Assembly (NCBI RefSeq): GCF_004379255.2
Contig: NC_056040.1
Span: 31,958,852-32,022,851, forward strand
From: Salvia splendens
Taxonomy: Eukaryota; Streptophyta; Magnoliopsida; Lamiales; Lamiaceae
Length of the DNA stretch: 64,000 nt
Direction: 5' to 3'
Numbering within the stretch: the first letter of the stretch is position 1; each line of letters opens with the position of its first letter. This document shows positions 1-10,483 of this stretch, in pieces. The notes below the pieces were generated by a model. That model saw only the letters and a program-made list of their open reading frames with translations, did no database searches and had not been told where the DNA came from. The position numbers were made by a program, and so were the translations under genes.

Positions 1-948
1 AATGTTTTTTTTTGTTACCGAGATTGATATGAATTTTATGTATTTTCCGAGAAGGTGGTTTGCACGCACGCTAAAAGTCAGAACGAGGAACTTTTTACGG
101 AAATCCTAAGCTTTTGAGGTGGGCTTTATTACTTAAACTCTTTTAATTGAAATGATATGTTATGGTGAAATAAGGGCGGTTTAAAATAGTATGTCATGCC
201 GTATTTTATGTTTTGAATTGCCTATCTGATTGTCTACTAGGATAATGTCCTACTAGACTTTGATGGTTAACGAATTCGGGTCTGACTAGGGAGTGAGTCC
301 CTACTCGGACTAGTGCACTGATGGGGATCGTGAGCCGTCCTTTGTGGTCGGCCGGTCCAGTGATCGAGTTTGTGGCCACATTCTCGTTTCACATGATGGT
401 TCAGATATGGTATATGATGGAGGATGATAATGATATGTGTCTGCAGACACCTTTTAAGGAATGATTTAGTGTTTCTCGGCCTTTTAAAGTAAAACCCGAG
501 TTTCACTCAATGATGGCTTGACATATCTTAACGATGAATGTATTCCGGGCATGAGTTCACTGAGTGCATCAAGTACTCAGCCCCTGCATATGTTTTCCCT
601 ATGTGCAGGTTGAGCGTGGACGGGGGACGGAGGATGTTGAGCATTGGACAGAGACAGTATTCAATAAATGATCCGGTTGCTATTGTGTCTTCATACATAG
701 TAGTAGCTAACTCTCAAATGCTTCCGCTATGCCAAGTTTAGGAATATCTTTGATTTCCTTTGAATTGTCAAACCATGTCATTCACGTTATGTACCTTCGG
801 GATTTGGAACCCTGTTGATAAATGAAATTTCGTATTTCGATCGATATGTCGTACTTCTTTGATTGTTTCCCTTTCTTCTCCGCTTCTTAATTCCCCCACT
901 AGTCGCGATTCCCCGTGCTTCCTATCCTTAGGAAGCGCGGTCGTGACA
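1..948 (+). repeat. 3' part of an old Tekay-type gypsy LTR
   Basis: This stretch is collinear with the last ~930 bases of the LTRs at 18565-21496 and 26449-29383. It shares the block around 'gtctgactagggagtgagtc', the 'cagcccctgcatatgttttc' block and the terminal 'gcggtcgtgaca'. It is clearly diverged from them by many substitutions and small indels. It ends in CA at 948 and no tRNA-Met primer site follows, so it is the end of a 3' LTR or solo LTR whose start lies before the window. Short ORFs inside it have no coding value. Confidence 0.88.
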
Positions 949-1716
949 ATTTTCCTAGTATCTCACTCACTTCCGCCTTTCTTCCCACTTGATTTTTGCC
1001 GAGTTTATCCCTTTCTCCTCCCCTGAATTTAAGGAGGAGAAGGTGAAGTTCGAGGTAGGAGAAGATCCTCTCCTCAAATCTGCCACCCTTGAGGGGATGG
1101 CTGTAACACCCCAAAAGAGGCATAGAAGTAAAACAACTATTCCGAAATCAGAATTATGAAATTCTGCCGTTTGATGATAAATAACGTGTGATGTGTGACA
1201 ATGAGTTAAGTTATAAATAGATGGAAATATGTTTATTTATAGTTTTTTTTTAAATATTGATTATAGAAAGGAATTTATCGATAAAATCGAATATTATTTT
1301 GGTGTATGACTATAGTTTTATAGTAATCCAACAAAGAACCGATAGTAGTGAATGCAGATATTTGTATTAATATTATAATATAAGGATGCAGAAAGGGGTA
1401 GTTAAAATGTTGATTCATTTCTCAATGATTTATATCACATTCTTACTAATTTAATGAATGAGCCGTGTACTTCACAATAAATTGGAGTTAAAATATACTC
1501 CTACTTGGAATAAGTATGGATTGATATAGAAATATTTCGAATTATGGACTTAAGTAAATTGTGATTGTTCAATATTTTCTTATACTTAAGTAAAATATAC
1601 TCCTACTTGGTGAATGGATATTATTTTGATAAAATATTCTTTTTCTCTTATATTTTGCGAAACGTGTATGACATGGAAAAAGGATAGAGTGGCTTTTAAT
1701 GATCTAATTCATTTTA
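949..1716. other. Unassigned spacer
   Basis: No gene is visible. The first ~150 bases are CT-rich and include a small foldback (ctcctcccctgaatttaaggaggag, split by the centre). A 'tgtaacaccc' at about 1102 resembles an LTR start but no LTR follows. From 1130 on the DNA is AT-rich without recognisable structure. Confidence 0.5.
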
Positions 1717-3744
1717 GAGCATCAGCAGTGGCGGACGTCAACGCGGAATTCCCACCGGCGTGGGGGAATTCCGTGGCGGACGTCCGCCATTGTGCGTGTC
1801 ACACACGGATACAGAATTCCGTCGAGGAATTCGCAGTTCCGAGGCGTTCCGCGGAATTCCGCGGGGAATTCCGTGCGGACATCCGCCATTGCGTTGACTC
1901 GCACGGACGTCTGCGCAGAATTCCCGTATACTGCATTAAATGGTTTTTTTTCGGATCCTATATATACATCCCGTTGATCTTCATTTCATTCGCACCACTT
2001 GTATTAACGAGTATCTCTCTCTAAAAATATCTTTCTTTCGAAGAATAATGGAGCCCCATGATAGATATTCCCCAGCCTCGAGCGAGTCACCGGCGCCGCA
2101 GTTTCCCATCGGCGGGAGTACGCCGATGTCCACTGCGATGTCTCAAATGCCGGGGATGATGCCCCAATCTCAAATGCCACAGGGTATGATGCCCCAGTAC
2201 TACAACATGTACCCGCAGTGGTATGGGATGATGCCCTAGATGCCCGGGGCGAGTACCGGAATGATGCCCCAGATGCCGGGGATGATGATGCCCGGGATGA
2301 TGCAGGGATTGCCTGTCGCTGCGGGAGAGTAGGCAGGGGGTCCCCCAATCGCCGGTGGACAACGTCTATCGGTCCTATATGGACCTACTGTCGACGGACA
2401 ACCCGATGAGTTCTCCTCTCAAGACTCAGTTCACTGACAATGACACGTTCTCGCTTGAGGAGTTGGGCCTTTTTCCGATCCGGGATTCTCCCACCGACGC
2501 ATCACCGGTGACAGTGAGGAGGGGGAGGACCGGGCGAGGGAGGGGCAGGGGACGGGGCGTCCCGGTGTACGGTGGTGAGGTGGGGGCCGCTGAGGTGGGG
2601 GAGGGATCCAGAGAGAACAGGAGGACCGTCTGGATCATGGACGAGTGCGTCGCGCTGGCGAAGGCGTGGATCAGTGTAGTGGATGATCCATACGTCGGAG
2701 CGAACCAGCACATCGACCGGATGTGGTGGTGCATTAGCCAAAGCTACCTCCAGTTCAAACCGCCAGGGGGGAAGCCTTACAACGCAGAGCAATGCCGGAA
2801 ACAGTGGGATCTGTTGAAGAGGCAGCTTAGCCGATTTGCCGGCATTTATACAAACAACCTCCGCTCGGCAACCAGCGGCATGTCTGCCGAGGATGTGAAG
2901 CTGCTGGTTCATCAGTAGTTCCCCGACGCTGACAAGGGCTTCGGGGAATTCAAGTATTGGCCGGTGTATCTTGTGGTGCTGTCTTCGCCCAAGTTCGCTG
3001 CGGGTGTTGAATCTGGCTGGCCAAAGCGGACGAAGATCAGCGCCTCCGGAGAATACAGTAGCAGTGCTGGTTCCGCGGAACTCTCCCCTCCGGAGTCAGA
3101 GTTCCCCACACCCACATCGTCGGCCTACCGCCATCTCCCGGTTGGGCAAAAGTCCGTGGCGCGGATGTCGAGGGGAAGCACCAGCGGATCCGCCGAGGCT
3201 TAATCGGCAGCACCCCCCAAAACGATCCCGAGAACCCCTCATTCGCCCGCATCGCGGCACATGAAAGCCTGTTACGTGCGATGGTTGAATGGGGTCAAGC
3301 GACCGACCCCCATTACAAGCGGAAGCTTAAACCCCTCCCCAACAGTATGCGGCGCGATTTGGGGTTCGACGAGATGTCCGATAGCGAGGGGACGGCGAGG
3401 GGACTGGCGACGGGGAATCCGAGGAGTGAGAAGCCGGTTTTTATTTTAATAATAATGTACTTTTTTTTAGTAATTATGTATTTTTTTTAATGAAGTATGT
3501 TTTTTTTAATAAAGCTATTGCATTTTCTTTGTATTCGCGTCGAAATTTTAATTCCGTAAATTGTTTAATTCCAGAAATTGTTTAATTTGTGAATTTGTGA
3601 ATTTTTTTATTGTGGGAAGTCCGTCGGGAATTCTGCGGGGAATTCTGCCACTGTGCAGTGGGAAGTACGTTTGACGTGGCAAGAGGTGTTTTTGGGAATT
3701 TCGCAGGGAATTCCGCCGAGAATTCCACGCCACTGCTGATGCTC
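1717..3744 (+). mobile_element. PIF/Harbinger element A (Myb-only)
   Basis: The element is bounded by inverted ends: GAGCATCAGCAGTGGC on the left, and its near-perfect complement GCCACTGCTGATGCTC on the right. Both sides carry the trinucleotide TTA (1714-1716 and 3745-3747), the target duplication expected of PIF/Harbinger transposons. At 2028 bp it holds only a broken Myb/SANT-like gene and no DDE transposase, so it cannot move by itself. The subterminal regions are packed with GGAATTCC-type palindromes: seven GAATTC within 1745-1925 and four within 3625-3726. Confidence 0.9.
2048..3490 (+). pseudogene. Myb/SANT-like Harbinger ORF1, disrupted
   Basis: The start codon at 2048 opens a Met/Pro/Gln/Gly-rich N-terminus (repeats of 'MMPQ', 'MPGMM'). 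Stops at 2237-2239 and about 2328-2330 and a frame change lead into 2355-2918, which holds a basic RGRGRGRG stretch and a Myb/SANT-like trihelix region (VWIMDECVALAKAWISVVDD, then WWCISQSY, EQCRKQWDLLKRQLSRFAGIY). A TAG at 2916-2918 interrupts the same frame. The typical C-terminal part then continues (FGEFKYW, WPKRTKISASGEYSSS, RHLPVGQKSVAR) and finishes in yet another frame (ARIAAHESLLRAMVEWGQ). In the PIF/Harbinger family this DNA-binding partner works with the transposase; here it is dead. The family call is firm because of the domain order. Confidence 0.8.
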
Positions 3745-3859
3745 TTAAAATGATACTCTTAAAAGAAAAATCTAGAACACTAGCTTTGATTTAAATTGTG
3801 GCACGTGTAATGTGTAATGTTGAGGTGGAGAGAAATGAGAGTTTTGGGTTCATTAAAGG

Positions 3860-4136
3860 ATAGTGAAGTTTTTGCTTAGGGACATAAAGGTGATTCGCTC
3901 ACCCCAGGCGCCCCCATAACCCGGCCCGACATCGCTATGGAGGGGTTCAAACACGGTACCTCAGCGGCCCATTAGGTGGGAGGAACTTACACTGGTAACC
4001 AGCACACAAGGAGCCACCACAGTGGTGAAACTCCCACACTGCGGCTGCCAGCATTCGATCATGTCTGCTTAGGGACAATCTACCACCCAGGAACCAATTG
4101 AGTTAAGCCCGTGCGGGCATAGTGAAGTTTTTGCTT
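3860..4136 (-). mobile_element. tRNA-derived SINE with 18-bp target duplication
   Basis: The perfect direct repeat ATAGTGAAGTTTTTGCTT occurs at 3860-3877 and 4119-4136 and frames a 241-bp body (3878-4118). Read on the minus strand the body starts GCCCGCACGGGCTTAACTCA, which contains a box A-like motif. A box B-like GATCGAATGC follows about 50 bases later, the layout of an RNA polymerase III promoter in a tRNA-derived SINE. The long target duplication is the hallmark of LINE-mediated target-primed insertion. I see no clear poly(A) tail; the 3' end is '...TTTATGTCCCT'. The exact SINE family is not assigned. Confidence 0.82.
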
Positions 4137-5875
4137 CTCATAGATTTTGGGGGTTAGAGAGAGAAACGAACGGTCACCATTGGAGTCATGTAAAGAAAGG
4201 AACCGTGAGGTTCAAGCTCTAGCCACGTCCCCGATTTACCTCGTACTGATTGTCCAATCGAATAAATCTTAATAAATCGTGTAAGCTCTTTCTATCTATA
4301 CTATTTTTCTTAGCATGAAAATTAATTAAACTTTGAGATGAGGTTTGGAGAATTTTGTTCGGACCTTGATGAAGTAGAAGGTGTCTGGAATTTTCAATTA
4401 ATAGATGAATGTGTAGTTCATGAGTATGTTTAAGCATGTTTTGGCCAATCTTTTGGAACCTATTGAACTCTAGCATAAGGATCACACGAGGATTCAAAAT
4501 ATTGCTCAGGATTTAAGTTTTTATGATGAAATCTTTTGGATAGATAAGATATATGATTATTGTGATGATTAAACATAAGTGGATATAGAATTTGAAATAA
4601 AGATTTGAATCACTTTTTTTAGTGATCTGTTCCGAATTATTCTGAGTACTTAAGCCATTTTGGTAGAAAATATTGATAGAAACTGTCCCATTTTGGTAGT
4701 ATGTGGAAAAATTATGATATTTCCGTAACCATTACGAATTTTTGAATGAATCTTAAATGTTTATGAGAATGTCTTGATTAATATATATCTTTGTGGTATC
4801 AGATTTGTCTAAACTTAAATTGATCGTTCATCAGTCATGTAGTGGATATTACAATGGCAGAACTTTAGATCTCTCCGGTGGTGGTCCAACCACACCCCAA
4901 GCGGTGTCACAAATGCTCGTCGACGGCCATCGAATCACGTAACATGGGAGGGCTTCTAGGTCTACGCTATCCAGGATTCAAGGAGAAATCTTGCGTCCGA
5001 CAGCTGCAATGTCTGAAACTCCGACAAAGTCTGTTCCACCGAGAGAAAGGATCCATCCCCAGATCTTTCCGACCAGCGGTTCCGAGCAACGGCAAAATGC
5101 AACCATCAAATTTTGAATCTCATTTATATAAGATTATTCATCGTGTTCCCATCTTTATTATCATTTGTAGAGTTTGATTGAAGTGCGACCTAGAGTCATA
5201 GTAACGTCCCATATTTCTATCAAACTTTGTTTAAGTTTCCTGAATCTCACATTCTTAGATGCCGAAGGAATTCTTGGCTGTCCATAGTGTTAAAATCTTT
5301 GATTCGATCGTATTTTCGTTGAGTGTAGTAAAATATTAAAGTTTATGTGGCCTTCTTCGACGCCAGTCACCATTACTGGCCAAATTGAGACATTAGTGAG
5401 GATCCTCCTCGCTGCATTTCTTGACTGCTTGCGGCAGGTGCACAGTTGTTTAGGAGGTTGGTGGTCAAACTGTTGTCAGCACATCTTTGGAAGTTTGTGG
5501 CAGGTGCTCAGCACAGACTACTGCACAGATTTGTTTGTTAGTGGCAGGAGTACTGAGCAGTTGGACTGTTGTGATGACTGGCGCATACAGTTTGGATTTT
5601 GGTGCTGCACTCCCCAACATTCTAGTACGCTTGAAGAAAGTACCCTGCTGTCCGTACCAAAAATAGAAAGAACAATTAAGTTGGGCTGAAAAGGAACATG
5701 TTATACCAAGTCCAAATCCAAAGTCAACTCTTGACTTTGTGGTATTCCCCGTGACATACCACCTGGCACCTACGTGTCATAGACATGGCAGCCATGTGGA
5801 GGTGCCTAACCTTCAGCGACGGGAACCAACCACCACACAAGTTGGCCCAGTGCATGCCCGTACCAACCCAATGAA
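4137..5875. other. Unassigned, possibly 5' part of the LINE
   Basis: No ORF with a recognisable domain is present. The first ~730 bases are AT-rich. From about 4870 the composition becomes more balanced (4870-5110, 5340-5690, 5740-5870), similar to the LINE that follows. This could be its 5' leader or a decayed older element. It contains short imperfect repeats such as 'ggcaggtgc(a/t)cag' near 5434 and 5501. Confidence 0.4.
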
Positions 5876-6560
5876 ATGGCTAAGGATAAGAAAGGCCCTT
5901 CGGCAAAGCAACAATAGGGGCTTTATGATTTGAGCGAGACGATTGGAAACTTCGTGGTGCCCGGGACACTAATGTGATCACCGAATGTGCCTGCAACAAC
6001 GGGGCCAAACGTCCATGGGCTCCCAGCATATCTGGCTTAGCTCTAACGAGGGGTCCAATTCGAGATAGACCCGATCTACTAAAAAGAGGACATTGCGCTT
6101 GTAAAGTTTGATTGCGTGGACCCAAATGCGCAGCACCTAGTCCTTGATATAAATGATATTTTACCTATCTCCCGTGGATGGGGCAAGTGTTGCTTGGATA
6201 GGTTTGCCGGCCAATTCCCTGGGAAAGAAGCTATCTACGGCCTAATGCACAAATGGCCATGCAAGGCACGAGTGACATTCCACCGGAGGCAATGGCTATG
6301 CTTCCAATTTGGGAGTGAGGAAGACATGAAAAAAAAAGGCAGAAAGGCCCCTACGATATGTTTGGAACACCACTCGTTCTTCAAGCCATGCCCCCACACT
6401 TTGATCCGGACATGCAGGAAGTTAAAATCCCAATCTGGCTACGTCTTGTGGACTTTCCACTTGACCTTTGGAACCTTTCGGCGATCAGTAAGATTTCCCC
6501 ATACATTGCGACGACACTCACCACAGACTTCAAACACCGAAGAGATAGTTAATGGATGGG
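5876..6560 (+). pseudogene. LINE ORF1 remnant (DUF4283-type)
   Basis: The frame opening with ATG at 5876 (MAKDKKGPSAKQQ, then a stop) can be followed with several stops to WGKCCLDRFAGQFPGKEAIY and MHKWPCKARVTFHRRQWLCF. A run of nine A near 6329 then shifts the frame to the part reading VKIPIWLRLVDFPLDLWN. These are the conserved blocks of the DUF4283 RNA-binding region of plant L1 ORF1/gag-like proteins. The zinc-knuckle tail normally found downstream is absent because of the internal deletion. The product is not functional. Confidence 0.78.
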
Positions 6561-6600
6561 CACAAAATTCAAGTTATAGTGAACACGACACAACAGGTTC

Positions 6601-7395
6601 ATACGGTCAGTTTTGCAAGGCGTCGAATGCTATTGGATGCAAGTCTTCCCTCTCCCAACAAATGTGAGAGACCGCATCAAATCAATTTGCCGAGAGTTCC
6701 TATGGGGTACTAAACACCCACCTATCGCATGGAAAGATATTTGTCTGCCCAGATCTCGGCGCATGGAACAAAGCCTTGTTAGCTCAAAACTTATGGAACA
6801 TCCATAACAAGAAAGACTCTTTATGGACTAAGTGGATACACAGTGAATTCTTTCCGACCCAGACAATCTGGGAATAGACACCAAGGAAGCGAGATTCGTC
6901 GTTGTTCCAGAGTACTGGAGATCAGGGATGATATGCTCAGCATTGTGCCACATAGGGCTTTGAGCCAAGTGATACGAAGCAAGGTCACCCTCAAAGCATA
7001 TGACTAGTTCTGCCCAAAAGGTGAAGGTGAGCGCAAGCTCTGACAGAGATTCGTTTGGAAAGACTTTGTACCACCAACGTATTCCTTTACAACTTGGCAA
7101 GCCGTGAAAGGCCGTCTCGCAATAAGGGACGGTACAGGGACATAGATCAACATTGCCCTCTTTGCTTGACCCACATTGAGTCGGCCGACCACCTCTTCTT
7201 CAAATGCACCAAGACCAGAGAAGTGTGGACAGCTATCAAGTGATGGTTTGGATTGAGGAGAATGATCAGCTCCATCCAAGTGCCATCAAGTGGATGACCT
7301 AAGAAAAAGTCACAACCGTGATCCGAAAAGCAAGAAGGCTAGCACTCATGGCAGGAGTAAGTCTCACTTGGAGGGCCTGAAACACTCTGGTCGAA
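6601..7395 (+). pseudogene. LINE ORF2 C-terminal remnant (RT end and zf-RVT)
   Basis: Fragments in alternating frames read QGVECYWMQVFPLPTNVRDR, FLWGTKHPPIAWKDICLP, then WQRFVWKDFVPPTYSFTTWQ (approximate). The zinc-binding reverse-transcriptase domain follows: CPLCLTHIESADHLFFKC with its C-x2-C and H...C ligands, then REVWTAI. This is the extreme C-terminal part of an L1 ORF2 protein. The catalytic RT core (F/YADD) and endonuclease are missing. At least four frame changes and several stops are needed to follow it, so the copy is long dead. Confidence 0.8.
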
Positions 7396-8548
7396 GAAGA
7401 TAACATATGCTACTCCTTTCTCCTTGTATCGATGTGAAAAAGATAACATATGCTACTCCTTTGTATCCACATGACTATGTCCAAATGTACCTCCATGTCT
7501 AAGGGTCAACTAATTGTTTGTAGCAATAAATTGGGAACCAAGGGTTTGCCTTGGTAGGGTGGGCTCACCACTGCCATTGGAATGACTTCCATGGTATGAT
7601 GGTTTGTTTTATTTCACTTTTGCTTGTTTTCCTGATGTTTGGCAAATCTAGCCGAGCCAATCTCTCTTACCCTTGGGCCTCAAATGAGTCCCCAAAACTT
7701 CTCAATCGTTTGACCCGTGTCATGCGCCCTACAAACGGCGTTATGATTTTCCAGCACGGGGGCCGAGAACAAGTCTTGGTTGAGTCCCTAGTTCCTTGTC
7801 TCGATTGCCCCAGAAAAATGGGTCCCTAGGTATGATGATAATTTATATGATAAACAACTATTTTACCAGGCCCATGCTAAGTCACCTTTCCGGGCATGGC
7901 TCGTGCCGTGTGCCACAAAGACATTTTTGGCCGAAGGCTTCAATCACGCACAAGCTTTTGGGCAAACGGCTTCGGCCGAAGGCCCATCCATCCGTGCATG
8001 GCTTGCGCTGAAGACCACCCTGCTGCAGTTTTCTCGAGCCTTTTCAAAGCCTCGGCCACCCCCACATCTTTGAGCCCCTACATTCCCATGGCTGTCGGTA
8101 TGGTAATAATTTTAATGATAAACAACAATTTCCATGTTCTAGGCTGGGGAGCCTCATTGTATCTTTAAACGATCCCTCCCCTTTGGCCCAAGATGTTTTA
8201 ATGAGGCCCGCCCTCCACCACCGGAGGGTATTTGTTTGTGGTTTCGGGATAGACCCGGACTATCCCACATGGGTATGGCTATGTTTTCGTGTAAACTACA
8301 TGGCAAGGACGTTTGTCTAAGCCATTAGGCTGGCTAGGGTCCTCTACCTAAAATCGGGATTATCATGTTTGTTGTTGTAATTTGGCTTAGTACAAGCCCT
8401 TGGGTATACCCAAGTTTGTTTGTATTCTGTTACTTCCCCCCTCCCCGGCTTGCTAGCCTGGGCTAGTTGGTTGTATCCCTCGGGCATACCCGAGTCATGG
8501 TTGTAATTTTCTTTCTGTTATAACATTCATTGATTCATAAAAAAAATG

Positions 8549-9405
8549 AACCGAAACTCCTTATTATGGACAAACTAAAGTAGTAAATCGATACTCTCAT
8601 CTCCAACGATACTCCAAATCTCATTTTTTGTGTTAAAAAGGTCTCCAACCATACACCATACCCAAACTCATTTTCAATGTTTTTAATGAAACAACAACAA
8701 ATTTAGAGTAAACACCCGAAATTGGTAGCTACTGCAAAATTTTTGAGATATGCTTATCAACCCTTATTATTTAATTGTTGTAAATGTTGACAATAATATA
8801 AAGTAGACGTCTACTGATGTTTCAATTTTTTTTGTGTACAAATCTGATAGTTGAAGAAAATATAAGGTTGAAGAAGTTGATGCCCTTATTTGATTTGGAC
8901 CATTAATTATTTTTATGTAGTATTTGATCCGATATGACGCAATAAGAAATAAAAGTTCTCATATGGAACTTCGGAATGCAGTAGTTGATCATTTATGGCC
9001 CGTGGGAACAATACACAAATTTCGAGTCTAGAATTTTAGCTATTTTTATGTTTATCATGATATATTTTATATAATTGCAATATCTTTAAATGTGTTTCAA
9101 TTTATACATGATGTTAACTGTATTTTAATTTTAAAAGTAGTGTATTTTTTTCCTATGATGTATATTTAATGTATAAATATATTAATAAGAAAATTTTATA
9201 TAATTATTTAATTTATATAAATTTCTAATAAAATATTGTGGAATTTATATGTAATTTAAATAAGTATCTAAAACACGTTAGACCATCTTCAACTATTTAC
9301 GCAAACTCGAATATTTTTTTCATTAAATATCTTACGAAAAAGTAGTTTTATTCAAAAAGTGTATATATCAAATTCTATACATTTTTATAAAACATAAATG
9401 TAATA
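8549..9405. other. AT-rich spacer
   Basis: No gene or clear element is seen. 'ctcatctccaacgatactcc' near 8598 and 'agaccatcttcaactattta' near 9280 resemble the ends of Tourist-like MITEs, but I could not pair them with confidence. Confidence 0.4.
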
Positions 9406-9657
9406 CTTCCTCCGTCCCACAATAGTAGTCACACTTGGTGTCGGAATGAGTTTTAAGAAATGTAAAGAATAGTGTGTTGGAAAAGTTAATTGAATATGGG
9501 GTCCACTTTTTTATACTGGTTTTATAATAGAATGTGAGTGAATTGAGTTAGTGGAATATGAGACCTATTTACCATTTATGGTAAAAGTGAAATGTGACTT
9601 TTATTGTGGGACGGACCAAAATGGCAAAATGTGACTCTTATTGTGAGACGGAGGGAG
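9406..9657. mobile_element. Stowaway-like MITE
   Basis: The 252-bp element has the terminal inverted repeat CTTCCTCCGTCCCACAATAG on the left and the matching CTCCCTCCGTCTCACAATAA (complement of the right end). TA dinucleotides flank both sides (9404-9405 and 9658-9659). The CTCCCTCCGTCCC end and TA target duplication are diagnostic of Stowaway (Tc1/mariner) MITEs. It has no coding capacity. Confidence 0.92.
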
Positions 9658-10123
9658 TAGTATATAAGACTTAAGTGAAGCATACTAGGACTTAAGTTAT
9701 GCAAGGTTTCATCTATCCAACGCCATTTTCTTCTGCTTCAAATTAAGAATTTTGAGGCATCTTTGAGATTTGTCTTTGTCTTGCTCTCACTCTTCTATAT
9801 AGTGTAAAACTTGATGGGGTGCTCATTCTTTTTTGAGTTTGTAGTTTTTAGTATCTATTTGCATATTACAACTTTGCATATTGCAACTTGGATATTATTG
9901 TGTTATTATTGTTACTTTCTAGTGCTTTGTAACATATAACATCTACACATCTTCAAATTTTCAAATGATAATTTTATTACTTATGTTGTCATTTAATATG
10001 GTGAAAATTAGTGCGGATAAAATATATGGTTAATAGTAGTTTATGAATCATGAAAAAACTGAAAGTTTAGGTCATAACCCAATCATAACCCAATCTTCCC
10101 AATGGTTAATATATGGTTAATAG
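9658..10123. other. AT-rich spacer
   Basis: No gene is visible. There are short direct repeats ('atatggttaatagtagttt' at about 10023 and 10111; 'cataacccaatc' twice near 10073) just before the truncated copia LTR, so the LTR deletion breakpoint may have formed at such repeats. Confidence 0.4.
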
Positions 10124-10444
10124 TAGTTTGCATTCTAAGAGCATTGTCTAGCTCGATTCTCGGAACTCCATCAAGTTCGCCGGTGCCTAGCGGGTTTGAG
10201 GTGCTTCTACACGCTAGGAGGAAGTCATTTTATCTTTGGGGGAAATACGTCATTCCGTGAGCACTAGCCGGGGAGTAATTTGTCTTGCGGAAAGAGGGCT
10301 TTCCTCGACTCGACTTATAGTTCGGTTTGTTTTTAATTTCCGTTGTAATTTTCATTCCCTTTTTGTTGTCAATTTCCTTTCGATTGTAATTTTTAGAGTA
10401 CCGCTTGTACACGACTTAGAAATTTTATCCCATTATTTCTAACA
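10124..10444 (+). repeat. Copia C 5' LTR, 3' portion only
   Basis: From 'tagtttgcattcta' to 'ccattatttctaaca' it matches 35893-36212 with a few percent divergence (for example 'agcattgtctagctcgattc' in both). The LTR start TGTTGAAAAC seen at 14298 is missing, so about 215 bases have been lost at the left. The short ORFs on both strands here are not genes. Confidence 0.85.
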
Positions 10445-10483
10445 ACCGCAAGACAAATTGGTGTGCTCTTCTAAGACAGGATT

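Larger units (their letters stand above)
5876..8548 (+). mobile_element. L1-type LINE, internally deleted and decayed
   Basis: An ORF1 remnant (5876 to about 6560) is followed within tens of bases by the end of ORF2 (about 6601-7395). The endonuclease and nearly all of the reverse transcriptase are therefore missing. A long 3' untranslated region follows (7400-8548) with imperfect internal repeats (for example 'atgataaacaac' near 7850 and 8117). It closes with 'ttgtaattttctttctgtta', 'cattgattcat' and a short A run at about 8540-8548, which is the usual end of plant L1 elements. No convincing target-site duplication was found. Confidence 0.8.

Noticed and set aside
1101..1300. Start of a second gypsy LTR ('tgtaacacccc')
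   Set aside because: The following sequence does not match the known LTR starts at 18565 and 26449, and no second end was found.
4219..4497. 92-codon minus-strand ORF
   Set aside because: No recognisable domain, and AT-rich context without gene structure.
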